A stretch of 64,000 bases of DNA from Isoetes taiwanensis (lineage: Eukaryota; Streptophyta; Lycopodiopsida; Isoetales; Isoetaceae): NCBI GenBank assembly GCA_021234155.1, contig JAJEKV010000236.1, forward strand, positions 539,533 to 603,532, read 5' to 3'. The position numbers were made by a program, and so were the translations under genes. The notes under the pieces are model-generated. The model did not search any database and was not told the origin of the DNA. It saw only the letters and a list, made by a program, of their open reading frames with translations. This document shows, piece after piece, positions 24,009-36,411 of this stretch (its first letter is position 1; each line of letters starts with the position of its first letter).

Positions 24009-25593
24009 TGTGACGTCCCCTACTCGTATACGGTGCACTCACCGTATACAAACAGGAGTTCATCCCCCATACCAGCTCCATGCTAATATAGGGCCCTCCA
24101 CGTGTCACTGCAACCTAGATGAGTTCCAGTGGGAAGAATGAAGGGGTCATTTACCCTGTCTCCCTTCAGGGCCTACCTAGCATAATATACATGTCAGTAG
24201 TACATACATCAACATCACATGACTATGATGAAAGATGGCACATCACATATCTGCATAGACAAAGATCAGTACATCACATGGGGGAATCCTACCCAAGGCT
24301 CAGACTCAAGGGGATGGCCCGGCGACTTGGGTCTCAGAGGTCATTGCGAGGCGGAATTCATGGCAATGGATTTGGCTGGCATAAGAGCATGGCTAAGGGT
24401 AGTCCACTCCATCCGCCCCTCCTGTGCACACTTTGCAGATTGGGTTGAAAAGTGTTAAGACCTGACTGTAGCCCACCGGATGCATAGCCAAAGGGGGTAT
24501 TCCTGGGTTGCATCTCCCCAGTTCCGATGGGACAGGTAGGGATCACTCCCTCAGGAGATCTACATCTTGACTCAAGGTGACTAGAGGGCCCTTTGCCCTT
24601 ATCCAACTTGAACCCAATGGAGAGTGACGCATCACTCCACGGGTGTCGAGCCCATGCCTTGCCCACACGCAGTGGCAAGCCATTAGACCTAGTCCACAGG
24701 GATCCCCGGTAGACTTTACACACCAGAGGGATCGTTCATGAGTCGGGACATGAACCTCCTTATGAGCCAGTCTGGCCCCTTCACCCACACCCGGTGTGGC
24801 TCTTGTACACAGGCCGAATTTACAGTGCACTAAAGAGGCTAACTAGGAGCATCAACTACCAGGCTTTAAGGTCTCTACCCCCCTTCCCAATACAATGAGT
24901 TCATAGAGATACATCATCATACATATCACAGAAGAACTAAAGAACAAGATCTAATCTATATCATAGAGTTAGGTTCTTTAGTTAGAGCTTGGTATCTGGG
25001 GATCTAAATGGCTGCTATGGGCAATTTAATAGGCTAAACCTACTGATTCAATGACTAGGAGACGGTTTAGGCTATTAAATTGACAAAATACCTGATCCCT
25101 GGCTCGCTTCTCATGTTCTGAACTCGACCATCCTGCTGAACTGCTAGAAGATGAAGCTAGAAAGGGAAACTAATGAGCTAGATCGCTCAGACAGAGTCTG
25201 GAAGGTGGGTTTGGCTCCTGGGGCAAGTAAAACAGAGCCCTAAAATGCTATGAACAAAAATAGCAAGTTAGGGTTTCCTTTTCCTATATAGACAAAGGGT
25301 TAGGGCTAGGGTGTCCAATTATCCCTTTAAGCATATGTGGGATAATTGGGTATGGCCCACTTGCCTTTATTAACTAGGTGGCATAAAGTGTCCACATGGG
25401 AAAATGTGTACCTAGATAAATGTGCACATGGGTAAATGTGCACATAAATAAATGCACTCACCTTGCAAGTTGCCCCCTAGGGTGCTACCTGCTTGGCTAC
25501 ACGTCGGCATACACGTCAGTCGGGGTGGCGTGTACGCGTGACGAGGCAGTACAGTATACGTCCTGGGACCGTATACTGTGCTGGAACGTCACA
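24009..25593 (-). repeat. 3' LTR (minus-strand sense) of the LARD-like element
   Basis: 1585 bp, near-identical to 42150-43571 except for a ~170-bp stretch around 24340-24550 absent from the other copy. GTATACGGTG/CACCGTATAC (24026-24049) and ACAGTATACG/CGTATACTGT (25551-25579) form perfect 10-bp inverted repeats near each end. The TGACGT/ACGTCA ends match the core of plant bZIP-binding sites; a promoter role is inference. Confidence 0.92.
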
Positions 25594-25606
25594 TTCTCCC
25601 CACCTT
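25594..25606 (-). promoter_or_regulatory. Polypurine tract of the LARD-like element
   Basis: On the minus strand AAGGTGGGGAGAA lies directly before the LTR start TGTGACGTTCC. It would prime plus-strand DNA synthesis. Confidence 0.85.
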
Positions 25607-26945
25607 GAAATGATGTTGTCCGACCTTGGAATCTTCTTATCCTGCAATCAATTTGATGCATACAATTTATTATTATTATACTTACACAATTATTAGAATT
25701 ACTCTGGGGTAATGTTTAAGACATTACTGTACTATTTCATTATCCAATTAACTTATCACTTCATAACTTAATCAACGCAAGGTAACTACTAACCTTACTT
25801 AATACAACATTTAAGTTTATCAAAGTTTATCAATTTCATACAAAATTTACACTTCCAAGGTACTCTTCATCCCTTGCGACACGTTATAACATAATTTGCG
25901 TTCCAAGTCTTTGCACCTTGAAATCCTGCATTAATTTTACAATATCTATAATTACATACTTACTAGCTTACACAAGATTTAAGCGATTAGTTTCAATGGT
26001 AGAAATCACAACTACTCTAGAACTATCTATACAAATGCTCGTGATGCGACTCCCCGCTGGTTCTTCGTTCTCATCGGCCTCCTGGATTCACACCACGCTA
26101 GAATATTAATGTAAAGTTGGTTATAAGGGAACCACCCCATCTATCTACATGAATGCATGACTAATCTCCCCGCGTAGGAAGAGGATGCTTCTTCCATCGT
26201 GGCCATGGAGACAGCGCCCTATAATGCCTATATACCGCTCATGCCTACACCTTTAGTTGCCTGAGACGTGGAGGATAAAGTCCTTCCCGTATTTGGGCGT
26301 GAAGGATAGGGTCCTCCCCGTAGGCATTGACTAGAGGTGCTTTCCTATCAATGCATTCCTGAATGGCCTCTTATCTCTCGAGGTCGTCTAATTCCGTGGG
26401 ACGGAAGTAGACTTTTTAATCTACCTTCCACTCATCCAAGCAGAACCGCGGTCATGCCTATTGACATTACACCACGTTCTAGAGATCACCGTAGTGGTCT
26501 CATCATCGGTAACAACGCATGCAACCCATACCTAGCATAGGCTACATGCGTAGATTAACTTGAATTACCCTAAGGTAATATTTATGAATTAGCATTATCA
26601 TAGTATCGGATACATTACTTCCGATAGTACAATTATATTTACTCTAAGCTTTGCAATATTTAACGACTTTTAGATCGCGATTATTTAAACAATAACCCTG
26701 ATTTAGACCTATTATTACATAGGCAAGGTTTTAATTATCATACACAAGAATTAGATGTGCTTCTTATTCTCTTCCTTGGGTCCTGCTGCATTACCCTTGG
26801 AAGTATATCCCTAAGATGCACTTAAGTATATCTGAATTCTATTTTCTATTTATATTTATAAGGACCCCGAGGTCATATAGCTAACCTTAGAAGGAATTGC
26901 ATCCTTGTGAAGGATTAATTAACATGCTACCTCACATTATCGTTG
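25607..26945 (-). other. LARD internal region, 3' side: no coding seen
   Basis: AT-rich with a few GC-richer patches (26040-26540). No ORF with a known domain on either strand. It belongs to the internal region of the 24009-43571 element and is interrupted by LINE-B at ~26946. Confidence 0.6.
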
Positions 26946-26954
26946 TTATTTAAC

Positions 26955-27747
26955 TTAGCACATGAGCAACTCCGCCATTGCACGCGGGAGATGGCAAGAC
27001 ATGACAACGTCCTGCAAGAGCTGAACTCCAGACTCCGAAGAACAGAAACCACAGCAAAGAACACACCAACCCCGCAAACCCACCAACATACAAAGCGTCA
27101 ACATGGAACACCTGCTGCGGACACATCAGATCACGCCGGGCCGCCACCACCCCGGTGCCGGCCACAGCCTATGCCTCACCCACCTTAACCAACACGGGTG
27201 CGGCCCCGTGAACTCGAGGAGCAGAGATCACGAGGAGCCGCAATGTGGTAGTGCGAGGGCGGCGGAGGGAGTCGGAGAACATCTCACTTCCGGACTCGGA
27301 CCACGGATCTTGGACAGATGATGTTCCCGGCACACGTGACCATTGTAAAGGCGTAGTCGTCATGGAATTCAGGCGCTGACGCGCCCCGGGTGGTCATCTT
27401 CACCGTTGAGAGCGTGCGAGGCGGGTGGCCATCCCACGTGGTCGGGGCCGAAGTTGAAGGGGCGGCTTTAATGCGTTGGAGGGACTTGATCCCGGCCACG
27501 ACAAAGAAGAGAAGGCGTGAAATCGGCCAAAGTCGAGGGGCGCCAGAGACATGGGGGCGGCGGGGCTGGTCGGGGAAGGATGCGGGAATTCAGGCGACCA
27601 AACAAGGATGCGAGGCACTCCGGCCCCTCGAGTCCCCTCGAGGGGCCCCGCCACGAGGCATCCACATCTTCCGCTCCCCACAGGACCACCACTACCACGG
27701 ACTGAAGTGGCGATGCACGCCACTAAATAGGGATCGTGCCTGCCGGC
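26955..27747 (+). pseudogene. LINE-B ORF1-like region
   Basis: The frame from about 26955 reads REMARHDNVLQELNSRLRRTE followed by a Thr/Gln/Pro/His-rich stretch and RELEEQRSRGA, compatible with a short coiled coil plus basic linker. A second coding-like patch is VVIFTVESVRGGWPSHVVG (27391 on). These precede the endonuclease start. Assignment to ORF1, the RNA-binding chaperone of LINEs, rests on position and composition only; no conserved motif is visible. Confidence 0.4.
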
Positions 27748-28560
27748 GTGGTATCACGGAATTGCCGTGGCTTCCCATGGCGAAGGGGAAGCGATCTCAA
27801 TTCCGTCGCCATGGACATGGACCTTATCTTCCTCATGGAAACATGGGAATATCTTTGGTCCGCGAGGCTACGATTTGCCGGGATACCGAGCTACTCGCCT
27901 CTTCAATGAGTGCCTTTGGGAAAGCGAGGACCGCGGAGGAATTGCGTGTTACTACGGACGACCTTGGCCTGTCCCGGTCTCCATGTGCAAAGCCCGGGAC
28001 GAGGCCACGATAGATACGTAGATGCGAGTGCATAGCGGCGATGGCATGACCCTCTCTTTGTGGCGGCTTGCTACTTTCCACATGTTGAGAGCAACTTTTA
28101 CCACACGCATTTGGATGTGGATAAGGCGGGGAGCCCCATGTCGATCTATATGATGACATCTGGCCAGTCTGAACAATTGGGCAAGGTCATGTTGCTTGGA
28201 GATTTCAATGCGGCGCCACGAGGGATAGAAGCGGTCATAAAATTGTACCTCTAGCTGAGGATGTGTTGCAAATGGACCCCGCAGATGGTTTGGCCAAGGG
28301 CGGGATGATGCCGGTGACCGCGGTATGGCCGGCGGCCATTCTTTGGCGATATCTTTGACCTGGTCATTTGCAATGGCCCTAACCACGTGGCAGATCCTCG
28401 GTCGCTTCACTTGTAGGCGGGGAGAAAGGCGGCACGGTGTGGTGGATTACGTGCTAGCGAGACGAGCAATGCCTACACTTGATCACTCCGCCGGTGTGGG
28501 GACAGGTGGTAGGGACAAGGAATTAGACTCAGACCATCGGCCCCGTTCTTGCGGATAGAT
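27748..28560 (+). pseudogene. LINE-B apurinic-like endonuclease domain
   Basis: Starts VVSRNCRGFPWRRG (27748; consensus SWNCRG), then DLIFLMETWE with the catalytic Glu region. GGIACYYGRPW follows, then VMLLGDFNAAPRG (28188 on) with the conserved GDFN, VVDYVLARR (28440 on) and LDSDHRP with the catalytic SDH. This is the full motif order of LINE AP endonucleases, which nick target DNA to prime reverse transcription. Frame changes near 27900, 28020, 28255 and 28330 inactivate it. Confidence 0.88.
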
Positions 28561-30911
28561 TGGCGGGGCCAACCGAGGCACCCATTGCCCCAACACCCCA
28601 TGTACCACGGTTGCGTCACGGACTATGATCATGCGGTGGTCTATGCGAGGATGCTTGAGCATGAGCTAGCTCCCCACACTTCAACAAACAGGCGCCCCGG
28701 TGAACCCGGCTCCGCCGAGGGTAGGGGGACGGATGTTTTGGGAGAGGAAGGCTCTCGACGATCCCCGGGGCTGCAACCACCTTCCCCCCGAATCACCGGG
28801 TTCGATGACGAATCTCGGGAGCTGAAACGATGGCTCCGTCAAGTGTTGGACCCCACCATTCACCCGCAGGCCGTCCGTCAATACCGCTCCTTCCTCAAGA
28901 CCAAGAAAGCCGGGTACCTTCGCGAGCACCAACCTTGAGATGTTTGGTCTACTAGGCCGCCACCCTAGGGCCTACGGAGAAAGGTCTTTGTAAGCTGCCT
29001 GACCCACATGAAATATTACCGGAACAATGGATGAGATACTTGCGCGGCTTTATGACCCAATGGGAAGGCGAGACATGATACCTCCATGAGACAAGCCTAT
29101 AGCGGTCATTCTTGAAGGGGATGTCATAATGGGCACATAGCGCCTAACGCTAATGGGAAGGCAGACAAATTTGGATGGTATCTTGCAGGCAGAGCTTCTC
29201 AAGTGGGCGGGCCCCCATTGGTGCCGGTTTTCTGACACTCTTCTTGAGGGGCATTGCAAGAAGGCTTCCCCGCATTGGACTACCGGTAGAGTTGTGCCCA
29301 TATACAAAGCGAGGGACCCCCCATTGACCAACTATCATACCATTATGGTGGATTCTGTCTTTGCCAAGTTGCTTGCGGGATTCTTGGCGGCCCGACACTT
29401 TGGGCAAGAGGATGGAGAAGTGCGGGCTCTCTCCGCAGAGAGCTTAGCCCCGGCATTATACTATTGACCATATCTCATAGAGGATAGCGGAATCAAGGCG
29501 GAACACATCTTTGTTGCTTTGTGGATTTCGCAAAGGCTTTTGACACAGTGCCTCGGGATAAATTGTGGGACAGATTGAGACATTTGGGGACCCCTATCGA
29601 CTTGAGAATGCTATATCTGAGACTATCTGAGGCTTGCTCGGTCATCTCTGCTTGTCGGGGAGCCGTTGTTAGTAGCATTGAGGTGCGCCGAGGCTGCCCT
29701 CTATCCCGCTCTTCGGCTTGTACATTGACCGGCTAGAAGAATGGCTAGGCACGGGGGAGGGAGGCGCGATTGATGCACCCGTAATCCCGGCAACTCATAT
29801 ATCTTTGATGATGTTGACCTGCTCGCATATACCCGAGGAAGGACATGCGGTGCCACCGGATGCTTTGGACACTACGCCAATTCATTGGCATGAGAGTTAA
29901 CTTGGCCAAGGCGAGGGTGCTGCTGGTCCCATCATCCGGCACCACGCCTTCCCTCATTCACTTACGGGGGGCGTGTAGTGGAGGTCTTTCGATCTTATAA
30001 GTATTTGGGCATTGAGTTTTCTACTACCACACAGTGGGATGCATCCATCAGGTTACGGGTCACTGCAGGCTGTATGCATGAGGTCACCAGGCACACTTGT
30101 TCAGGGCCTTGGTTGAACCGGTCCTCCTCTATGGGGCAGAAGTGTGGGGGCCAGGGATATCCCTCACCACTTGGAATGATCTAGAGCAGGCCTTGAAGGC
30201 CTTCTGGGCGGGCCTTTGGAAGTGAAATCCACGGTCCCATATCAGATCTTGCTCCGAGGCGGGCTTCCTTCCATTACAGAGGGCTGCGCTAGAACATCAC
30301 ATTATTTACTTCCAGAAGGTGGTGGCTATGGATGAAGCGCCCGGCTGCCCAACCTTGCTTTGGCAGTGGCGATGGGCCCGCAGCGACTCAAAGCCTGCTG
30401 GAAAGACAAGCAAGCCCAGTGGTTCTCGCGATGGAATGTGCAGGCACACAGATGTGGACCAGTGCATACACCGAAGGAACGCGCTGCCTTGAAGCAGTAC
30501 TTAGATGCTTGCTTCATGGCCAAGCTTTGGGATCACGAGAGGCCCTGTCACATGTCAAGGTGGCAAATTATCGGCAATGCAGTTAATCCCATGCTCACGA
30601 GGGCCCACACCACTACCTGCGCACCCATCTACCCATGAAAAGCCTTGAGGGAATTGCTTCCATTCGCACAAGTGCACACCACCTCCGCATTGAGGCGGGG
30701 AGATGGATTCGGGAGCAGCGTGAGGACAAAGTCTGTCGATCTTTGTCAGCGGGGCACCATTGAGGATGAAAGTCACGCCCTCGGGCCTGTCCGTCTGAAC
30801 ATATCCGGGCTCGGTATGCTTCGGTTAATTGTGTCCCATCGGGCCCTGCGCATGAGCTACTTGAGCGGCCGACCTGTGGAGGCTTGTTGGGATCGTACCT
30901 CAGGGAGGTAA
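28549..30911 (+). pseudogene. LINE-B reverse transcriptase and C-terminal region
   Basis: Linker (LDPTIHPQAVRQYRSFLK), then ELLKWAGPHWCRFSDTLLEG, TTGRVVPIYKARDP, NYHTIMVDSVFAKLL, CFVDFAKAFDTVPRDKLWDR with catalytic Asp, RRGCPLS and YIDRLEEWLG. The active-site block reads IFDDVDLLAYTR in one frame (near 29805), so YADD is altered. VNLAKARVLLVPSSG, SYKYLGIEFSTTTQWDASI, the thumb, and an end with CQRGTIEDESHAL (zinc-finger-like) follow. At least eight frame changes. It would copy LINE RNA at the nick made by the endonuclease. Confidence 0.88.
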
Positions 30912-31013
30912 TGGATCTGCGAACTCAATTATGCCCCCGTCCAGGCATTAACCTCAAATTGTACTTGTGATTATGTATATAAGCGTGCGGTATGTCGACA
31001 TCCTTATTGCTAC

Positions 31014-31052
31014 TAAGGTTTTCCCGAAAACCCCGCCGTGGGGTTTTTAATC
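31014..31052 (+). other. Shared hairpin motif in LINE-B 3' UTR
   Basis: TAAGGTTTTCCCGAAAACC, CCGCCGTGGGG, TTTTTAATC: stems AGGTTTTCC…/GGTTTT and C/G-rich pairs. The same design occurs at 8151-8194 (reverse), 50095-50139 and 53051-53097 (reverse). It may be an RNA structure recognised during LINE retrotransposition; function inferred. Confidence 0.65.
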
Positions 31053-31145
31053 ACGGTAGTATGTCGCCTGCTGCTCTCTCTTTGTACTTGGGTCCCATAG
31101 GCCAGTCGGTCTCCGTGGACGATAAAATCATATTGTATTCTATTA

Positions 31146-31807
31146 CTATGATACATATACGTACGGCAACTTCTATGCAGTTATTAGGATCTATATTTAA
31201 CTTATCAATAAGACACATTAAAGCTTATAATACATGCGCACACCTTACCTAAGGCTAGAACGCATCCGCCCATTGAGCCGTCATGGAGTAATTTGGAGAT
31301 GACTTGGTCGTTGCATTGCTCCCATACTTTTGCTCCACTTCATTGGTGTAGTTAGCTACCACGTCAGTCTCGCACGTTGAAGGCCTCCTGTTCATTCGCT
31401 TCATCTCTATTCGGTCAATTCGATGGCCCTTCAATCCCTAAGATGCAAGTATGTTCAATCATAAGATTGAGGCCCCCCCCCCTCCCACTTTCTTCGAAAA
31501 GAAAATGGTCCTGCACCCCTTCAATGACGTTGTACACAACGTCATATCTATTCTCTCCCCTTAAGAGGTTATACGCTTCTTACTTAGCGCATTAATTTAC
31601 TAGCCTTAGCTAACATATATAACCATCTAGGATGAATGCACATATTATGTTATCATTTATTTCAATATAATTATGGGTTACCTACTTAGTTAGAACGATT
31701 CTAAACCACAAGGTTTTGTCATCATGACAATTCCTTTTCTCTCAAAAGACTATATGATTACTATAATTCTTATTTTAGATGTACCTTGCATGTACTATCT
31801 ATATCTA
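31146..31807 (-). other. LARD internal region between LINE-B and the Helitron
   Basis: No recognised coding. AT-rich with a C-run near 31473. It is the continuation of the LARD interior interrupted by LINE-B on one side and the Helitron on the other. Confidence 0.55.
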
Positions 31808-32217
31808 TCTATATATAGTAATAAAAGCAAAATGTAGTTTGTGCAGAGCATCTCGGCCCTTGATTTGTTGTCCTGATATTTTTTTATTATAGGCCGTTAG
31901 ATTTTAGGTAGTTTTCTTTTCCACTTTTGCAACTTTTTACGGTTTACCAGCGCTCCTTCCAGAGGAGATTCAATTCTTCGTGATATTTGTTGCCGAAGAT
32001 TCAGAGTACTTCGTGTTGTTTGTGCCGACTGCATAGTGTCGGTTGTTCGGTGGTTACATTGCCACTTTGTTCAGAGCAGACCGTTTCTTGCAAAGCGTTT
32101 TTCTTTTCATTATGTGCTTCCACCGATTTGAATGAACCGTCTTTCATCAGAAGGCCGTTGCTCCAGCAGTTTGCTTAATGTGCCAAGAGTTTCCCTTCAA
32201 TATCTCATTTCTTCATC

Positions 32218-32393
32218 ATGTCTGGCAGTAGATCTAAGGCAAAGCAAAAGCCGTGTTCAAGACTATCAGAAGCAGGCTTCAGTTTTCTGTGGGTTGATTG
32301 GGAAGGTACTTGAAGCAAGGCAAATATGTCAAACGCATTGGCTCTTGTGTCCCTGTCTATCTAGCTGACGTTCTTGAATATTTGACAAATGAG
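32218..32393 (+). pseudogene. Histone H2A exon 1 fragment captured in the Helitron
   Basis: ATG at 32218 gives MSGSRSKAKQKPCSRLSEAG. After a 1-base deletion the frame gives QFSVG, stop, [15 protein letters not shown] and [17 protein letters not shown]. This matches the H2A histone fold start (AGLQFPVGR, RxLKxGKYxxRxG, PVYLAAVLEYL). H2A is a core histone packaging DNA with H2B. The match stops at GAG|GTTAGA (32393/32394), a good 5' splice site where plant H2A genes carry an intron, so capture was from genomic DNA and not mRNA. The rest of H2A is absent. Broken by frameshift and stop. Confidence 0.85.
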
Positions 32394-32558
32394 GTTAGAT
32401 TCCTTTTCAATTTTATTCTTCACCTTTGTTTTTAGGAACCTTTTGAATTCAGAGATTAAGGTAGGCTTGATTTTGTTAGGGTTTGGAATGTTGCTCGGGG
32501 TAAATCAAAGACATTAAACGTCTATAATAGTATCTGAACTATGTATATTACTTGATGA
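32394..32558 (+). other. Intron-like joint between the H2A and PPR fragments
   Basis: Begins with the GT splice donor of the H2A exon. A T-rich stretch ending TTTTTAG (32435) could be an acceptor, but no H2A second exon follows. Confidence 0.45.
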
Positions 32559-33830
32559 TCTTGTTGCGTAACTGGAATGCATTAGTTGCTGGGTATGTTG
32601 ACAATGGACTTTATCAGAAGCACTGAAATGTTATGAACATATGCAAATGGAGGGAGTGCCTCGAAATGCTGTTAGCTTTGTCTGCGGATTGAAGGCTTGT
32701 GGCAGTGTAGGGGCCATAGACAAAGATTTGGCAATGCACATTGAAATTGAACTATGGGGATTTGGAAATGATCCGTATGTTGGACATACTCTGGTTGACA
32801 TGTGTGCCAAATGTGGTTTACTTGCAGAGGCGCAAAATGCCTTTGAGAAACTTCAAACTCAGGATGTTGTTTCCTGGAATACTTTAATTGGAGGATATAT
32901 TGAGAATGGCCAAGGGTTGGAGGCCCTTAAGTGTTTTGAAAAGATGCGGCTGGAGGGTGTGCTTCCATCTTCCATAACATATGTTTGTATTTTAAAGCTT
33001 GTGGTATTTTGGAAGCCGTCGAAAAGTTCATAAGGAGATTGCAGATAAGGGTTATGAAGGGAATGCGTATATTGGCAGTGCTTTGGTGGACATGTATGTC
33101 AAATGTACCTCACTTGCAGAGGCTCGCAAAGCCTTCAACAAATTGCCTCTTCGAAATGTTGTGTCTTGGAATTCAATGATTGCAGGATATGTTGAGCATG
33201 GGTGTGGTCAAGAAGTTTTAGAATGCTTTGATCACATGCAATGGGAGTTTGTCCAGATGCTATCACATTCATCTGCAGCTTGAAAGCTTGTGGCAAGCCA
33301 CAGAGAGAGGTCAGGAAATACACACTGAAATCGCACGATCATGATATAGTATGCTGGAATTTTGCCAAGTTATGTTCAGAAGGGACAATTGAAGGAAGCA
33401 ATAGGTCTTTTTAAACACATGCCCCATTATGATGTAGCCTTGTGTACTATCATAATTACAACCTTTGTTCAGAATGGTCATTTCCGGCAAGCTATCCGTT
33501 TTTTCAAATAATGCCCAGGAAAAATGCTGTATCTTGGAATGCCATGTTAGTATTTTTGAAGCCTGCAGTGAGAAGGGAGCTTTACCCTTGTTGTTGGGCT
33601 ACAGATTTACATCAGATATTGTTACACAAAGTACCATAATTATTATGTATGCTAGATGTGGCAGTTTGCATGGTGCTATTGCAGTATTTGACAGAATTAT
33701 TGAAAATGATGTGGTTTCATGGACGGCAATTATTGTAGCACATGCCCAACATGGATATGGCAAGGAAACATGCAAGGAAACATTACAGATATTCCATTAC
33801 CGGTTTTATTTCGCCCACACTGTGAAATAG
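32559..33830 (+). pseudogene. PPR protein gene fragment (PLS type) in the Helitron
   Basis: Several pentatricopeptide repeats can be read across frameshifts: RNWNALVAGYVDNGLYQK; MQMEGVPRNAVSFVCGLKAC (32641); VGHTLVDMCAKCGLLAEAQ; QDVVSWNTLIGGYIENGQGLE; YVCILKACGILEAVEK; GSALVDMYVKCTSLAEARKA; NVVSWNSMIAGYVEHGCGQE; ARCGSLHGAIAVFDRIIEND and VVSWTAIIVAHAQHGYGKE. The DVVSWN..I.GY pattern is typical of land-plant PLS-class PPRs, which bind organelle RNA and often guide editing. The start, and any E or DYW end, are missing. Frame breaks near 32620, 33000, 33280 and 33540. Confidence 0.9.
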
Positions 33831-36411
33831 GATTCACGAAGAGGAACTCAAAGAGAAAAAAGCGCTTTCGATTATGCGTATTTCTCTCATTTTTTGTTTG
33901 GTGTATCAACAAACAAATAAAACTAACAATATTTGGCCCGATCCATTTTCTTTTAGATGCTTCCTTTTTGTATATGAAACATTTGAAGTTAATTTTCTTT
34001 GGGGATAAACAGGAGGAACGTAGAGTTGCTTCCAGAGAATGGCACATCGCATGGTTGTTTCCAGGAGCAGTAGTTTTGGAGGCGACTCTTCTTCATCTTT
34101 ACCAAAGGTTCCTTTTCTTTCTGTCTATGCAAGTTTTCTGTCTATGCAAGAACACCATTGGCACTTCTTTTGGTGAAGCTTCTTCCAAAGATTTCGACTT
34201 GGATTTGAGATGGTATATTCGGTGTTGTGGTTTCTATAATTCTACATCTGAAGTTATGTTTGCATTTGGTTGCATTAGATTAGACAGCCGATTTAATAAA
34301 CTCCTGCATTGAAACTAAGGTTCTTGAATTGGGGTTCAAATTTTGCAGAACGTTTGTTCAATTGGGAAGGAATGGCCTACTCTGGTAAGGTCTTTAGAAG
34401 GAAATATGTTATTACGTTTGCATTTTGGTTTGGGTTGTTCTCCATTTCTCATGATATTATTGGTCCGGATCAAGATCCATGAATTTAGAATGCAAAAAAT
34501 CTGTAGCAAATTGTTTCTTTTTTTGTGTTAAGCAGGGCATTCTCTGCTATCCACGCATAAAAGGTGAATGCAATGGAATAGAGCAATATCTTTCTGGTTT
34601 TATAAAAGCGGATGCCGACTGTTATTCCTCTTTGAGAGGTGTTTTTTTTACATATGGGCAATTGTAGATAAGTATTTACTTCATTTATATTTTCTTTCCT
34701 TTGAAGCATTCACTCTAGCATCATGGTTAATGAGCGAGATATACCTTAGAGAAGCGCAAGCTATAGCGGGGTATTTCAAACATCTGGATTTCTTTGGTCT
34801 AAGTAATGGGTATTTATATCAGAATCGAGAACTTTCAAAGCAAAGCGAGAATCTCTTGGGCTGGCCACATTTTCTTGACAATGCTTATCAAACCAGTCCT
34901 TTGAATAGGAACAGTCTTTGTCATAAGTAGAATTTATAAGCGGTGGCAAGGTTAGGTTTCAAAGGAGAATTCCCTAATATTGTGCTTTTTGCAAGATCAC
35001 GAGATGCAATTTCTGCGCATGAAGTTCTCAGTTGAGTTGATTTGGGGCAATTCAAAAGTCGGGACTGCCACGGAATGAAAACCCGATGCATGTATTTTGC
35101 AAATCTAAATCTTCGACACGTTCAATATTATTTTGGCCATTTACCATATTCACACAAATGAGTATCTGATATGCTAGCCAATGTTATGTCCACATTGCGG
35201 CCATTGCTTCATAGTATGGAAACTCTTCTCAGATATTGGAAAGACCAAGCAATGGATAAGATGAAGGATATTTAATCATTGCGATTGTAAGTCGAGTCTC
35301 TCGAAGATTTTGTACTATGGAAGATTTATTTACTAAAACCATCACTCACTATGGTATACTTATAAAACATGGTGCTTTCACACTATGGGTTGCCCCTAAA
35401 ACCAATTGTGATCTCAAAACGAGGGAATAATAGGCCATAATAGTACTACAATGTCTTTTAATGTCTTTGCAATGTAGAGATTATTTGGAGTGGAGTGCGG
35501 GATGTTTCTAGGTTTGTGAGCACGAAACATGATCTTGGAGCTTCATTTGCACAATCATAGCTACTACTAGAATTTAATAAAACACTGTAGTTTTTTCAAT
35601 GAGCTATGGGAGGGTCACAAATAGTGGATCATGAATCAAACACAAAATTATTTGTTTGTGCTTGTACTATATTTTTTTCAATGGGCTATGGGAGGAGCAC
35701 TAATAGTGGATCATTGATCAACACAATTTATTTGTTTGTGCTTGTACTATAGATCGCCTATTTTCCCTTATTATACATTCTTAGTCATTGATGTACAAAA
35801 TATTCAATTTGCCCTCTGACTTGGCCATATGAGATTTGGATCTTCCCTGGGCAGTATCAACCAGCAATAGATTTAAGATACTTGGAATAGAATTTAGGAC
35901 TCTGTGATCTTCTCTACAGCATTAATGGCACCACTTGGCCCTATATCGAGTAAGGATGGGATCCTAAGTTGGTATAACAACTTGGCGTATTTGTCTGAGT
36001 ATTTAATATGTTCATAATTTTCAAGCTCTTTTGAAGAAGAATATGCTCTGATTTGAAGAATGTACCCACATTATCTTCTCTCCAGGTGTTGCATTAGTGA
36101 AGGATTCACATGGGAATGTGAAGACCTCCAGACATAATACCAGGATCCTGCAGAGAAGGGACTCTGCTAGGGTAAGGTACTGATCAAGGCATATCTCTCA
36201 TAGGACACATAGTGTCAAAAATACGTTCACTTGATGCAACAAAATAATGATTGCTCTATATATTTCAAAATGTCACCAAGACTCAATCTTAGCCCTCGGC
36301 TTCTTTGGGCCTTTTCCTTAGCTATTTCAAACTTCAAATTGAATGGCCATATTTCCCAATGATCATAACTAGATGTTCTCTTCTATATCTTTTATAAAAT
36401 CTCAACAGAAA
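33831..36411 (+). other. Rest of the Helitron: possible further exon pieces, unidentified
   Basis: T-rich with several AG…GT-bounded short coding-like pieces, e.g. TTTTGCAG|AACGTTTG…CTCTG|GTAAGG (34347-34385). The frame 34728-34930 encodes MSEIYLREAQAIAGYFKHLD then FFGLSNGYLYQNRELSKQ and a Trp/Pro-containing end; I do not recognise it. A ~75-bp direct repeat lies near 35590-35750 (GAGCTATGGGAGG / GGGCTATGGGAGG with TAGTGGATCAT). Nothing else is recognised. Confidence 0.45.

Larger units (their letters stand above)
26946..31145 (+). mobile_element. LINE-B, nearly full-length non-LTR retrotransposon (degenerate)
   Basis: GC-rich block in AT-rich surroundings with the order ORF1-like region, AP endonuclease, RT, C-terminal finger-like region and 3' UTR. 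The 3' end carries the shared hairpin motif (31014-31052), GGTCCCATAGGCC, GGTCTCCGTGGACGATAAAA (31108-31127) and a short ATTCTATT tail. Many frameshifts and stops. It sits inside the LARD-like element. I found no clear target duplication; the 5' end is approximate. Confidence 0.85.

Noticed and set aside
27390-28013. 207-codon ORF as a separate gene
   Set aside because: It overlaps the LINE-B ORF1-endonuclease area in another frame; endonuclease motifs lie in the neighbouring frames.
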